A stretch of 9,418 bases of DNA from an uncultured Eubacteriales bacterium (GTDB taxonomy: Bacteria > Bacillota > Clostridia > Christensenellales > DTU072): the NCBI GenBank assembly GCA_902766325.1, contig CACXDF010000029.1, positions 1 through 9,418 of the forward strand. Direction: 5' to 3'. The notes beneath the pieces are model-generated. The model was not told where the DNA came from. It saw nothing but the letters and a program-made list of their open reading frames with translations, and ran no database searches. Shown piece by piece: positions 1-8,307 of this stretch. Positions within the stretch are counted from its first letter, which is position 1; every line of letters starts with the position of its first letter. The position numbers and the translations under genes are program-made.

Positions 1-2867
1 AGGTCGATCTCGCCGATCGGCTCTTCAAGCATATTCGTTTCGGTTACCTTTTTCGGTCGTTTGGATAACGTGATCGCCGCTTTCGAACATATCCCTTCCG
101 CTTCGTAAACGCGAAGGACGACGCCTTTTCCGTTTTCGGAAGGCTTGAGGGTGTCGACGACGACGTTCCTTTTATTCGCAACGGCGTAAGATGGAAGAAC
201 GGCTGCGTTTTTACGAACGACGAGAGGATTATTGTAAAGGGCGGCATAGCGCGGTGTTTCCGCGTCGAAAGCGGAACCCTCGTGCGGATAGTACGCAAAA
301 TAAAGAGTGTGCTTTCTTCTGTCGCAGGTCGGATCGGGATTGGTCGGGGAGCGGAGCAGGTTAAGAGAGACAAGACCGTTTTTGACGCGCCAGCCGTACT
401 TCGATTTGGTCATAAAGGAGATACCGCCGATATCGATCCACTTTTGCGCGCAGATCTCGTGCTTGGCTTTGTCACGTGAATTCTTTTCGGTGGTCGGACG
501 TTTGATCGTACTCATTTGTATATTGCACAGTACCTCGTCCGCCCATTCTTTCGGCTCGGCTTCGACGCGGAGCATCTTGTGATCTTCTTTCCAGTCGACG
601 TCCAGTTCCATCTCGACGTACGGACTCCCCGTTCGCAGGATCACGCGACGCGTAAAGGTCGACGCAGAAGCCTCGGACGTCATTTCATGACAGATATATC
701 CGCACCCTTCGGTCACTTTCGGATCGGTAAAGATCAACGTTTGGCTCGGCGCGGACAGATAGGAGTATTCCACTTCCCATGCGTCGAATCTTTTCGTGGT
801 GTCGGTATGTAATTTAAAGCGCCCGGCGTGACCTTTCAGATATTCTTTTCCATCCTTTATCAAAGAAACGATATCGCCGCTTTTATCGAATTTGACGGTT
901 AAAAATTCGTTTTGCAGAAAGTCGTCTCCGCCGCTCAAACAGTTTTCTTTCTCGTAAGGACAGAGCTTACTGCCGCCGTAAGGAACGGCTTTTGTTTCGT
1001 ACAGAGCGTCGTTATAGACTACCGTTTCTTTGCCGCCGTAAGGATTGAAGTTATACGCGACGAGGTCGCTTCCCGCGAGGGTGGATAACGCGTTGTCGCG
1101 GAAAGAAATAAGTTCTTTTCGGAGGACTTCGTGTCGGGCAAAACATTCTTTATAGACCCGTTCGACGGAAGTGCCGGGAAGGATGTCGTGGAATTGATAG
1201 AGCAAAAATTCTTTCCATATCTTATCCGCTTTTTCTTTATCGAAAAGACCGGTCGAAACGGCGAGGTATTCGGCGTTGTGCAGAGCATATTCCGTCAGTT
1301 CGTTGTGCCGTTTGATATCGCTTTGCGTCGTGTACGTGCCGCGGTGAAATTCCAGATACAATTCTCCTTGATGTTCGGGCATTTTATCGCGGTATTTTTC
1401 CATTTCTTCGAACATATCGACGATGGGTGAAAAAACAACTTTGGGTAAAACCGAAGAATCCTTTTGGCGAAGGTAGGATTCGATATGCCCGACGCTCGGG
1501 CCGGCTCCGCCGTCGCCCATGCCGAAGAGAGAAGCCCAAACGGGAACGATATCCTTTTCGCCGTACTCCGCCATCGCGGGTACCGTGTTGATGGGCATCG
1601 CTTCGCCGCTGTAGGTGTGTTCGGGCGGAATATGCGCGATGACTTCGGTGCCGTCCACACCCTTCCAACGGAAGGTATGATAGGGGATCTTGTTCGTGTC
1701 GCTCCAAGTCAGTTTCATGGTCAAGAAGTAATCCATGCCGCTCTTTTTCAGGATTTGCGGCAGATTTCCGCTGAAACCGAAGGTGTCCGGCAACCAACAC
1801 GTTTTGCAGATGTGACCGAATTTTTCTTTCCAGTATTTTTGTCCGTAAAGAGCCTGACGTATAAGCGACTCGCCCGACGGAAGGTTAGTGTCCGACTCTA
1901 CCCAAAAGCCGCCCTGAAGTTCGAGTCGCTTTTGTTTTTCCGCGTTGACAAGCTGAGAAAAAAGTTCCGGAGAAAGGTCTTCCAACCACTCGAATTGTTG
2001 CGGCTGACTGGCGCCGTAGACGTACCCGTCGTACTTCTTTATATTGTTTAATTGATTAATAAAGGTTCTTATTTCTTTACGTTTGGTTTCCCGTATAGGC
2101 CACATAAAGGCAAGATCGAGATGTCCGTGGCCTACGGCGTACACAGTGTAAGGCGGAACCGAGCCTTTTTTCCGTTCGGAAGAAATAACTTTACGCGCAT
2201 TCTCGACGTTTTTTGCGGAAGAAAAAACGATGCCGGGCGCGGATTTTAGTAAAGAGCCGTTCATGGTTTGGTGCTTTCGGGTAAAGAAGGGATGATAAGG
2301 CTTTGTCAGCGCCAGGTTTTGCACGTCGTAAAAAAGACCGGCTATATCGTCTCTTGCGACGCAGATATCGGCTTGACGGAAGACGCCGACTTCTTTCGTT
2401 CTTTTCTCGGCGTTATCACCTGCGTCCAGCCACAGATCGATCTCTTCGTCGCCGTTTGAGCAGGGACAGACTTCGATGATCTTTTTGCCGCGCAGGATAT
2501 GAAAATTCTTTTCGATGGGAGCGATATCGGTGATACCCGCAAACGGCTTTCCGTCTTGCGTATAAGCGCATCCTTCGCCGCCGACGTCGATCAAAAGGAC
2601 GACGTGCTTTCCTTTGGCCTTCGGCGGGACCTTGCCCGTAAAGTGCATCCACGCGCATCCGAAGAGGTCTTTCGACCACTTTTCGCCGACGCGTAAGGGG
2701 GAATAAGAATGGTTTTTACGATCGGGAAAAGGTACGGGTTCTTGCGAATAAAAGTATTCGCATCGTAAAGAAGCCAGTTTGACGTAGCTCTTTTTACGCA
2801 ACAAACTCATAGCGACTTGATCGCCGAGTTGTATGGCGTATTTGAAAAGGGCTTTGTTATCGCTCAT
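1..2867 (-). CDS. GH38 alpha-mannosidase, 3' end cut by window edge
   Basis: A glycoside hydrolase family 38 alpha-mannosidase that removes terminal alpha-linked mannose from glycans or glycolipids. The frame is open for 955 codons from ATG at 2867 to the left edge with no stop or frameshift, so the C-terminus is missing, probably by only 20-60 residues. There is no signal peptide (it begins MSDNKALFKY), so it should be cytoplasmic. Residues about 50-200 look like the N-terminal beta-sandwich of bacterial GH38 enzymes. The catalytic part follows, with GHGHLDLAFMWP (zinc ligands H249 and D251), WLPDTFGFS (D361, expected nucleophile and zinc ligand), MGDGGAGP (D452), HRGTYTTQ (H508) and FHDILPGTS (H560, zinc ligand). 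Beta-rich C-terminal domains complete it. The start is set by AGGAG seven bases upstream and by an ATGA overlap with the transporter stop, implying co-transcription and translational coupling. The family is secure; the linkage and natural substrate are not visible. Confidence 0.95.
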   Translation of the reverse strand, partial: MSDNKALFKYAIQLGDQVAMSLLRKKSYVKLASLRCEYFYSQEPVPFPDRKNHSYSPLRVGEKWSKDLFGCAWMHFTGKVPPKAKGKHVVLLIDVGGEGCAYTQDGKPFAGITDIAPIEKNFHILRGKKIIEVCPCSNGDEEIDLWLDAGDNAEKRTKEVGVFRQADICVARDDIAGLFYDVQNLALTKPYHPFFTRKHQTMNGSLLKSAPGIVFSSAKNVENARKVISSERKKGSVPPYTVYAVGHGHLDLAFMWPIRETKRKEIRTFINQLNNIKKYDGYVYGASQPQQFEWLEDLSPELFSQLVNAEKQKRLELQGGFWVESDTNLPSGESLIRQALYGQKYWKEKFGHICKTCWLPDTFGFSGNLPQILKKSGMDYFLTMKLTWSDTNKIPYHTFRWKGVDGTEVIAHIPPEHTYSGEAMPINTVPAMAEYGEKDIVPVWASLFGMGDGGAGPSVGHIESYLRQKDSSVLPKVVFSPIVDMFEEMEKYRDKMPEHQGELYLEFHRGTYTTQSDIKRHNELTEYALHNAEYLAVSTGLFDKEKADKIWKEFLLYQFHDILPGTSVERVYKECFARHEVLRKELISFRDNALSTLAGSDLVAYNFNPYGGKETVVYNDALYETKAVPYGGSKLCPYEKENCLSGGDDFLQNEFLTVKFDKSGDIVSLIKDGKEYLKGHAGRFKLHTDTTKRFDAWEVEYSYLSAPSQTLIFTDPKVTEGCGYICHEMTSEASASTFTRRVILRTGSPYVEMELDVDWKEDHKMLRVEAEPKEWADEVLCNIQMSTIKRPTTEKNSRDKAKHEICAQKWIDIGGISFMTKSKYGWRVKNGLVSLNLLRSPTNPDPTCDRRKHTLYFAYYPHEGSAFDAETPRYAALYNNPLVVRKNAAVLPSYAVANKRNVVVDTLKPSENGKGVVLRVYEAEGICSKAAITLSKRPKKVTETNMLEEPIGEID

Positions 2868-5155
2868 TTTTTTCTCCTGTTGATCAGATTTTTAAAAATA
2901 TTGTTAAAAGCGCAAAAATCGGTCGCTTTTTCGGTGACGAGCAATAGTGACGGAAGAACGAGCAGGACGATCCCCATAGACAGCGCGGCGCCCGCGCCCA
3001 GTAACGAACCCAATGCGGATACGACGCCTGACGCAGCGACGGACAGCACGAATCCCGTCAGGGTAAGGATAACGCCGGACGTGATAATTGTGGGGAAGAC
3101 GGCGTTCAGAGACTCCGCCATCGCTTGCAGTCTGTCGTCGATCTGCGTTCGCAAAGCATAATACCGATTGGTCAGTACGATGGCATAGTCGATGGTCGCG
3201 CCCATCTGTACCGCCGTAATAATGAGATATCCGATAAAGCACAGCGGATATCCGGACAAGTACGGAATGACGAAGTTGATCCAAATGCCTGCCTGTATGG
3301 CAAAGGCGAGCAGGATCGGCAGGAGGGCGTTTCTGAAGGTGAAGAACAGGATGATCAGAATAAACGAGAGAGTGAACAAAATGATATGCAAGTTATCCTG
3401 CGGGAAGTATTCCGACATATCGTGGCACACTACCGTTTCGCCCGTCAAATAATATTCGTCGTAATAGTCCTTTAACCCGGTCTTGAGCGCGGCGACCAAC
3501 TCGAACGCTTCTTTATCTTCTACGCCCGCGTTGATGTTAAAGGTCATCCGAACGTAGTTCTCGCCGAAAAGATTCTGCTTTGCGTAAGAGAGTTGCGATA
3601 AGCTCCCGCGATAACTTTTCGGAATGAATAAAGAAAGCTCTTCGTCTTCCGAAACGAATATAAGTAGGTCGATCAAAGGCACCTTGGCGTCGTTCGGTAG
3701 ATCGTTTGAGGAGCAGTATCGGTCGTAAGCGACGTCGACGTACACCGAGGCCATACTCGATAATGAAGAGGTGTTTTCGCTGTCGGAAGCCATCATCGAC
3801 GGAATGATCTCCTGCGCTTCTTCTCTGGTAAAAGCGTCGGTCAGGTATACCTCGTCGGCGATCTGCATAACCGTAGAATCCACCACCTCAAAAGAGGTAA
3901 CGTAATCAATCAACCGATGTTGTTTTTCGCTGTCTCCGTCGTTGGGAACTATAATAACGAGAGGATTCATTGTTCCGAAACCCCGTTCCAAAGCCACCTT
4001 TTTGGATTTATCGAGTTCGGCGCCGCCGTTCATCGTGAAGGAATAGGAGCTGAAAAATTGCCCTACGCCGGCAAAGATGGCAATGACGAGGAAAACGGGC
4101 ACGATGATCTTACGCGCTTTTAAGATCGCTTTGGTCGGCTTCGTGATGTTGGGCACGAAGGGCTTATGACGGCTTTTATCCAAAGGCTTGGAAAAAAGAA
4201 CGAGCAAGGCGGGCATAAAGAATACGACGGATAGGAGACTGAACACAATGCCTTTTGCGAGCGCAAGCCCGATCTCCGTTCCGATTTTCATCGCCATAAA
4301 CATCAGCGCGCACAGCCCGGCAATGGTGGTGAAAGAACTGGATAGGATCTCCGGTACTCCTTTTTTCTGCGCGTCGATCGCCGCTTCTTTCGGGTCTTTG
4401 CCGTTTAAGCGTTCTTCCATATATCTGTGCATGAGTATGACGGAGTAGTCGATGGACAGCGCCAATTGGAGCACGATGGAAACAAGGTTGGATATGTAGG
4501 ATATGCCGTTGAAAATGAAGTTCGTTCCCATATTCAATAAGACGGCCACGCCGAAACTGAGCAGAAGGGGAACAAGCTCGAAATAAGATTTTGAGGTAAC
4601 AAGGAGCATCGCGAGAATGATGACCGCGATGGCAATGCCGATTTTCATAATGCTCTCTTCCGTTTCCAACTTGGTATAGTAGGAGATAGCGGACTGCCCG
4701 AGGAAAGTCGCGTTATACGGCTTGCCCGCCTTGATCAACCGTTGCATGGTAGAAAAGCAACCCTGCGTGGAGTCGTAGTCGGTCAGCATAACGGTCAGCA
4801 TCGCCGTACTGTTTTCGGAATTGTAGGAAGTGGTGGGTTCAAAAATGATCGACGCGACGCCATCCGTTTTTGATAGTTCGTCGGAGATATCTTTCGCTTC
4901 TTGAACGGTGACGTCCGGCAGTATGACATAAGTCATACCTTTGTCGTCGAATTCCTGTTTCAACACGTCGAGACCGACGGCCGAAACGCTTTCGTCCGGC
5001 AGATACGTGGAGACGTCGTACACGATCTTTGTAAACGGAATAACAACGGCGCAAACGACGGACAATACGAGAAAGAGTATTGCCATCGGCCAGCGATATT
5101 TGACGGTAAACGTAGCGAATTTGTCCGTTATTTTACCCACAGCGGTTTTTTGCAT
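2864..5155 (-). CDS. MMPL/RND-superfamily membrane transporter
   Basis: A 763-residue inner-membrane transporter of the MMPL branch of the RND superfamily, whose members export lipids or other hydrophobic molecules using the proton gradient. The layout is the family's internal duplication. TM1 is at about 23-43, followed by an extracellular domain (44-165) and TM2-6 (169-322). TM7 is at 349-368, followed by a second extracellular domain (370-588) and TM8-12 (589-741). The two halves carry matching TM motifs, SIDYSVILMHRY (D236-Y237) and TIDYAIVLTNRY (D656-Y657). These match the paired Asp-Tyr residues that relay protons in MmpL3-type transporters. The C-terminus is short and basic (NRRKK). 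The start has a near-perfect AAGGAGGT six bases upstream. It is the first gene of an operon with the alpha-mannosidase. No membrane-fusion or outer-membrane partner is seen, which fits a single-membrane Gram-positive. The substrate is unknown. Confidence 0.93.
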   Translation of the reverse strand: MQKTAVGKITDKFATFTVKYRWPMAILFLVLSVVCAVVIPFTKIVYDVSTYLPDESVSAVGLDVLKQEFDDKGMTYVILPDVTVQEAKDISDELSKTDGVASIIFEPTTSYNSENSTAMLTVMLTDYDSTQGCFSTMQRLIKAGKPYNATFLGQSAISYYTKLETEESIMKIGIAIAVIILAMLLVTSKSYFELVPLLLSFGVAVLLNMGTNFIFNGISYISNLVSIVLQLALSIDYSVILMHRYMEERLNGKDPKEAAIDAQKKGVPEILSSSFTTIAGLCALMFMAMKIGTEIGLALAKGIVFSLLSVVFFMPALLVLFSKPLDKSRHKPFVPNITKPTKAILKARKIIVPVFLVIAIFAGVGQFFSSYSFTMNGGAELDKSKKVALERGFGTMNPLVIIVPNDGDSEKQHRLIDYVTSFEVVDSTVMQIADEVYLTDAFTREEAQEIIPSMMASDSENTSSLSSMASVYVDVAYDRYCSSNDLPNDAKVPLIDLLIFVSEDEELSLFIPKSYRGSLSQLSYAKQNLFGENYVRMTFNINAGVEDKEAFELVAALKTGLKDYYDEYYLTGETVVCHDMSEYFPQDNLHIILFTLSFILIILFFTFRNALLPILLAFAIQAGIWINFVIPYLSGYPLCFIGYLIITAVQMGATIDYAIVLTNRYYALRTQIDDRLQAMAESLNAVFPTIITSGVILTLTGFVLSVAASGVVSALGSLLGAGAALSMGIVLLVLPSLLLVTEKATDFCAFNNIFKNLINRRKK

Positions 5156-5161
5156 GATACG

Positions 5162-5169
5162 ACCTCCTT
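5162..5169 (-). promoter_or_regulatory. Shine-Dalgarno of the transporter gene
   Basis: On the minus strand this reads AAGGAGGT, six bases before ATG at 5155. It is the strongest ribosome binding site in the window and fixes the transporter start. Confidence 0.85.
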
Positions 5170-5194
5170 GTTCTATGTATATCTGTGTAATTTA

Positions 5195-5223
5195 ATTATA
5201 AGTCAATCCGACGTATAATTCAA
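5195..5223 (-). promoter_or_regulatory. SigA-type promoter of the transporter-mannosidase operon
   Basis: Read on the minus strand, a -35 box TTGAAT (5223-5218) is followed by a 17-base spacer and a consensus -10 box TATAAT (5200-5195). The predicted transcript begins near 5188, giving a leader of about 33 bases with only the ribosome binding site in it. A closer TTGACT lies directly against the -10 and is too near to serve as -35. Confidence 0.75.
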
Positions 5224-5292
5224 TGCGTTTTACGGTTTTTTTAAGCTATTCGTTATTTTTATGCGGCAGGAAGTCCGATCGTTCCTTTGCTC

Positions 5293-5321
5293 TTGCAAAA
5301 TCGCCTGTTCTGTGGTAAAAT
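5293..5321 (+). promoter_or_regulatory. SigA-type promoter of pckA
   Basis: A -35 box TTGCAA (5293-5298), a 17-base spacer and a -10 box TAAAAT (5316-5321) precede pckA. Transcription should start near 5328, leaving a leader of about 29 bases that carries GAAGGAG (5344-5350), six bases before the ATG. It is divergent from the transporter promoter, with about 70 bases between the two -35 boxes. I see no clear operator palindrome between them. Confidence 0.7.
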
Positions 5322-5356
5322 TACGTTAAGAGATATTAAGAAAGAAGGAGACGGAA

Positions 5357-7132
5357 ATGACAGATAATAAGTTTGTTTTAGACTTTGTTGAAAAATACAG
5401 AAAGCTCTTTAAACCCGACGACGTCGTTTGGGTGGACGAGAGTAAAGAACAGCAAAAACTCCTCGTCAGCGACGCCATTGCGGAAGGCGAAGTGACCAGG
5501 CTCAGTAACAGCGCTTAGCCGGGATGTCTTTATCACCGCACGGCGGAAAACGACGTTGCGAGAGTGGAAGACAGGACTTTCATTTGCACCCCGACACAAG
5601 AAGAAGCCGGCGTGACCAATAACTGGATGGATCCGGCCGAAGCGTACAAAAAACTGGACGCCATCGCGGACGGCGCCATGAAAGGTCGTACGATGTACGT
5701 CATACCTTTTTCTATGGGCAAGATCGGCTCTTCGTTCGCAAAGTACGGCATAGAACTGACGGACAGCCTTTACGTCGTACTCAATATGAAGATCATGACC
5801 CGCGTTTCGAGCAAGGTGTACGAACAATTAAAAGGCGGAGACGATTTTGTCAAAGGCATTCACAGTAAAGTAAATCTCGATGCGGAAAACCGCTATATCT
5901 GCCAGTTCCCGCAGGATAATACCATTTATTCATTAAACAGCGGCTACGGCGGCAACGTGCTTCTCGGCAAAAAGTGTTTTGCGCTCCGTATCGCCTCTTA
6001 TCAGGGGTGGAAAGAAGGCTGGATGGCGGAACATATGCTTATTTTGGGCGTCGAAAGACCGGACGGAGACGTAAAGTACGTTTGCGCCGCTTTCCCCAGC
6101 GCCTGCGGTAAGACCAACCTCGCCATGATGATCCCGCCGGAAGGGTATCGTGCCAAAGGGTATAAGATCTGGACAGTCGGCGACGATATTGCCTGGATCC
6201 GGAAAAGAAACGGCGCCTTTTACGCCGTCAATCCGGAAAACGGATTTTTCGGCGTAGCGCCCGGCACGAGCGCAAAGTCCAATCCCAACGCGCTCGCCAT
6301 GACGAAACGCAATACCATCTTTACCAACGTCGCTCTCGACACCAAGCATAATACCGTTTGGTGGGAAGGCATGGGCGTGCCCGCGCCCGAACGCGCCGAG
6401 GACTGGAAGGGCAACAAGTGGAAAGAAGGGATGACGGACGCCGACGGCAAACCGATCAAGGCCGCCCATCCCAACAGTCGCTTTACCGTACCCGCCAAAA
6501 ACTGCCCGTGCCTCAGTAAAGAATTCGAGAACGGCCGCGGCGTGCCCATTTCCGCCTTCATTTTCGGCGGACGCAGGGCGAAACTGACTCCTCTTGTGTA
6601 CGAAGCGCGCGACTGGGAACACGGCGTCTTTATGGGTTCCGTTATGTCCAGCGAAACGACCGCCGCCGCTACCGGTAAGGTGGGCGTCGTCCGTCACGAC
6701 CCGATGGCTATGCTTCCGTTCTGCGGCTATAATATGTGCGACTACTTCGAGCATTGGCTCTCCATGGGCGCGCGTATGAAGAACCCGCCGAAAATTTTCA
6801 ACGTCAACTGGTTCCGCACCGACGAAAGCGGAAACTATATCTGGCCGGGCTTCGGCGATAACCTGCGCGTTCTCGACTGGATACTGCGTCGTTGCGACGG
6901 TACCGTCGACGCATACGAGACCCCCATCGGCTACCTGCCGTATCCTAAGGATATCGACCTTTCCGGTACGAACGTGACCGAAGAACAGCTTTCTTCCATC
7001 CTCGACGTCGATAAAATAGCTTGGTATTACGAGGCCGTCGATATCGGCGAGTTCTACAAAAAATTCGGCGATAAACTGCCGGAAAAACTGGCAAAGCAAC
7101 TGAGAATTTTGAAAAAGAACCTGAAGGAGTAA
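5357..7132 (+). CDS. pckA: GTP-dependent phosphoenolpyruvate carboxykinase with in-frame TAG at codon 54
   Basis: Interconverts oxaloacetate plus GTP with phosphoenolpyruvate, CO2 and GDP, linking the TCA intermediates to glycolysis or gluconeogenesis in the cytoplasm. From ATG at 5357 (GAAGGAG six bases upstream) to TAA at 7132 there are 591 codons, the usual length for GTP-PEPCK. The sole interruption is TAG at codon 54 (5516-5518). Both sides align to the family: FKPDDVVWVDES before the stop, PGCLYHRT and DVARVEDRTFICT after it. Other landmarks are GGYGGNVLLGKKCFALR, the P-loop FPSACGKTNLAM with the reactive cysteine C250 and K252, the metal-binding VGDDIAWI (D276, D277) and NPENGFFGVAPGT. 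If TAG stops translation, only a 53-residue peptide is made. Restart at GTG 5564 (522 residues) has no good ribosome binding site and loses R69, the counterpart of substrate-binding R87 in human PCK1. Family identity is certain; functionality is open. Confidence 0.93.
5516..5518 (+). other. In-frame amber codon inside pckA
   Basis: TAG lies exactly in the pckA frame (codon 54), between GCT and CCG. From memory of the family, related bacterial enzymes commonly read LPGC here, so the TAG sits where leucine is expected; human PCK1 has tyrosine at the equivalent place. A single base change from TTG or from TAT/TAC would give TAG. It is followed by C. Confidence 0.9.
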
Positions 7133-7137
7133 TGAAG

Positions 7138-7169
7138 AGGGCAAGGAAACTTGCCCTTTTGATTTTGTC
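7138..7169 (+). terminator. Intrinsic terminator of pckA
   Basis: AGGGCAAG (7138-7145) and CTTGCCCT (7150-7157) form a perfect 8-bp stem closed by a GAAA tetraloop. It can extend by a G-U and two A-U pairs at the base and is followed by the T-rich tract TTTTGATTTTG. It begins five bases after the pckA stop and separates pckA from the lipoprotein gene. Confidence 0.85.
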
Positions 7170-7227
7170 TTTCCAATCCTGTTGCTTCAAAAAACCATAT
7201 TTACTAAAACCTTATAAGGAGACGTCT

Positions 7228-8196
7228 ATGAAAAAGTGCTTAATACTTGTATGTATTGCGTTGATTTGTATATTGTTATGCTCCTGTCGGGTATATGTGT
7301 ATGAGGAAGACGTAGGAAGATATTACCTTTATGAAAACGGCGAAAAAACCAATACTTGGATAGAATTTAAACGGAATAAAACCGGGTGGAAGGACAGTGA
7401 TGGTAATAGCGGACATCTTAATAATGGAAACGATGACGGACAGATCGTTCTTTATGGTCCAATGGATAAAAAAACCGGAGAGTATGTTTCGGTATATATA
7501 GGTTATTTGGATCGAGGTACTTTCTTTTTCCGAAAACCCGAGGACGTTAAGGACGGGGTGTATTTCTGTCGGAATTATTATTCGGATAAGTCGAAAGAGG
7601 AGAATAAAGACAGCGGTTATTGTGCTTTGAGAAAGGTTGTCTATTCCACAACCTTGCCGGGAAATGTGTCGATTCGTGATGTTTATGCCTTGATTCGCAA
7701 TTGTTATGCGTTTAAGGGATATCGTCCGTTTGATATCAACGGAAGAGAAGAGTACAAAACGGAAAACAACGTGCTGATAATGACCTATTGGGTTAAGGAT
7801 TGCGATGAGACGAAAGAACTTGATAGTTTGATTCTGAACAATACTCCCGAAACCTCATTTTTGATAAAAAACGGAGAAAAAATTGTTCTTACGGCGAATG
7901 ATTATGTTAAAATGATTGATACATACGCCCTATATCAAATTTATCCGCCGAAATTAAAGTTTTATGGAAACTCATCAATATCTGAGAAGATTGAGGCGCT
8001 GTATGACAAAGATCCGTCCGCGGTTTTGAAACTATACGTTTTTGATGAATACGTATGCGATGTGTCCGTGTCGCGTAAAGGAAATGTTTATCAAACGGAT
8101 GCTTTTGAAGTCGGCGGAACAGATGTCGGGTTGCTTGCCAAAGACGTACTCTTGACACAAATGGGAATCAGAATGCAATTACAGGACGACGATTGA
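7228..8196 (+). CDS. Putative lipoprotein of unknown function
   Basis: A 322-residue protein I do not recognise. Its start at ATG 7228 is chosen because AAGGAG lies seven bases upstream and the protein then begins with a textbook lipoprotein signal: MKK, a hydrophobic stretch (residues 5-17), and LCSC with C20 as the likely lipidated cysteine. Residue -2 is Cys, which is unusual in a lipobox. In-frame extension to ATG 7132 would place the terminator hairpin inside the gene and is rejected. The predicted mature part is rich in Tyr, Asp, Asn and Lys, with YYLYENGEKTNTWIEF near residue 33, and looks like a soluble beta-rich domain tethered outside the membrane. Codon use is clearly more A+T-rich than in pckA or nadE (many TAT, AAT, GTT, TTG), which suggests a different history or weak expression. 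No convincing promoter of its own is seen. Confidence 0.85.
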   Translation: MKKCLILVCIALICILLCSCRVYVYEEDVGRYYLYENGEKTNTWIEFKRNKTGWKDSDGNSGHLNNGNDDGQIVLYGPMDKKTGEYVSVYIGYLDRGTFFFRKPEDVKDGVYFCRNYYSDKSKEENKDSGYCALRKVVYSTTLPGNVSIRDVYALIRNCYAFKGYRPFDINGREEYKTENNVLIMTYWVKDCDETKELDSLILNNTPETSFLIKNGEKIVLTANDYVKMIDTYALYQIYPPKLKFYGNSSISEKIEALYDKDPSAVLKLYVFDEYVCDVSVSRKGNVYQTDAFEVGGTDVGLLAKDVLLTQMGIRMQLQDDD

Positions 8197-8235
8197 TTAT
8201 CGGACTATAATTCATGCAGTGAGGTTAAAATTTTC

Positions 8236-8264
8236 TTGCGCTGACGGAAGAACGGGTCTATAAT
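8236..8264 (+). promoter_or_regulatory. SigA-type promoter of nadE
   Basis: A consensus -10 box TATAAT (8259-8264) lies 17 bases after a partial -35 box TTGCGC (8236-8241). Transcription should begin near 8271, leaving a leader of about 37 bases. The ribosome binding site GGAAGGAG (8291-8298) is nine bases before the nadE ATG. Confidence 0.65.
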
Positions 8265-8307
8265 AAAAGTTGTTCGTTCCATAAGGAAGCGGAAGGAGTT
8301 TTTTATT

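Noticed and set aside
1464..2051. 195-codon open frame on the plus strand inside the alpha-mannosidase
   Set aside because: The minus strand encodes conserved GH38 catalytic motifs through this whole stretch; the plus-strand translation shows nothing recognisable.
5357..5518. A separate 53-residue gene ending at the TAG
   Set aside because: The peptide is the N-terminus of GTP-PEPCK and continues in the same frame into the rest of the enzyme, so it is not an independent gene.
5933..7144. 403-codon open frame on the minus strand opposite pckA
   Set aside because: It is antisense to well-conserved PEPCK sequence, has no family-like motifs, and arises from the codon bias of pckA.
7182..7210. 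Possible promoter TTGCTT-17-TAAAAC before the lipoprotein
   Set aside because: Both boxes are poor, and the predicted transcript would start inside the ribosome binding site at 7215-7220.
7132..7227. In-frame N-terminal extension of the lipoprotein from ATG 7132
   Set aside because: It overlaps the pckA stop, contains the intrinsic terminator hairpin, lacks a ribosome binding site and would bury the lipoprotein signal 32 residues inside.
8206..8211. TATAAT just after the lipoprotein stop
   Set aside because: No -35-like hexamer lies at the right distance (aggacg is there); the second TATAAT at 8259-8264 is better placed for nadE.
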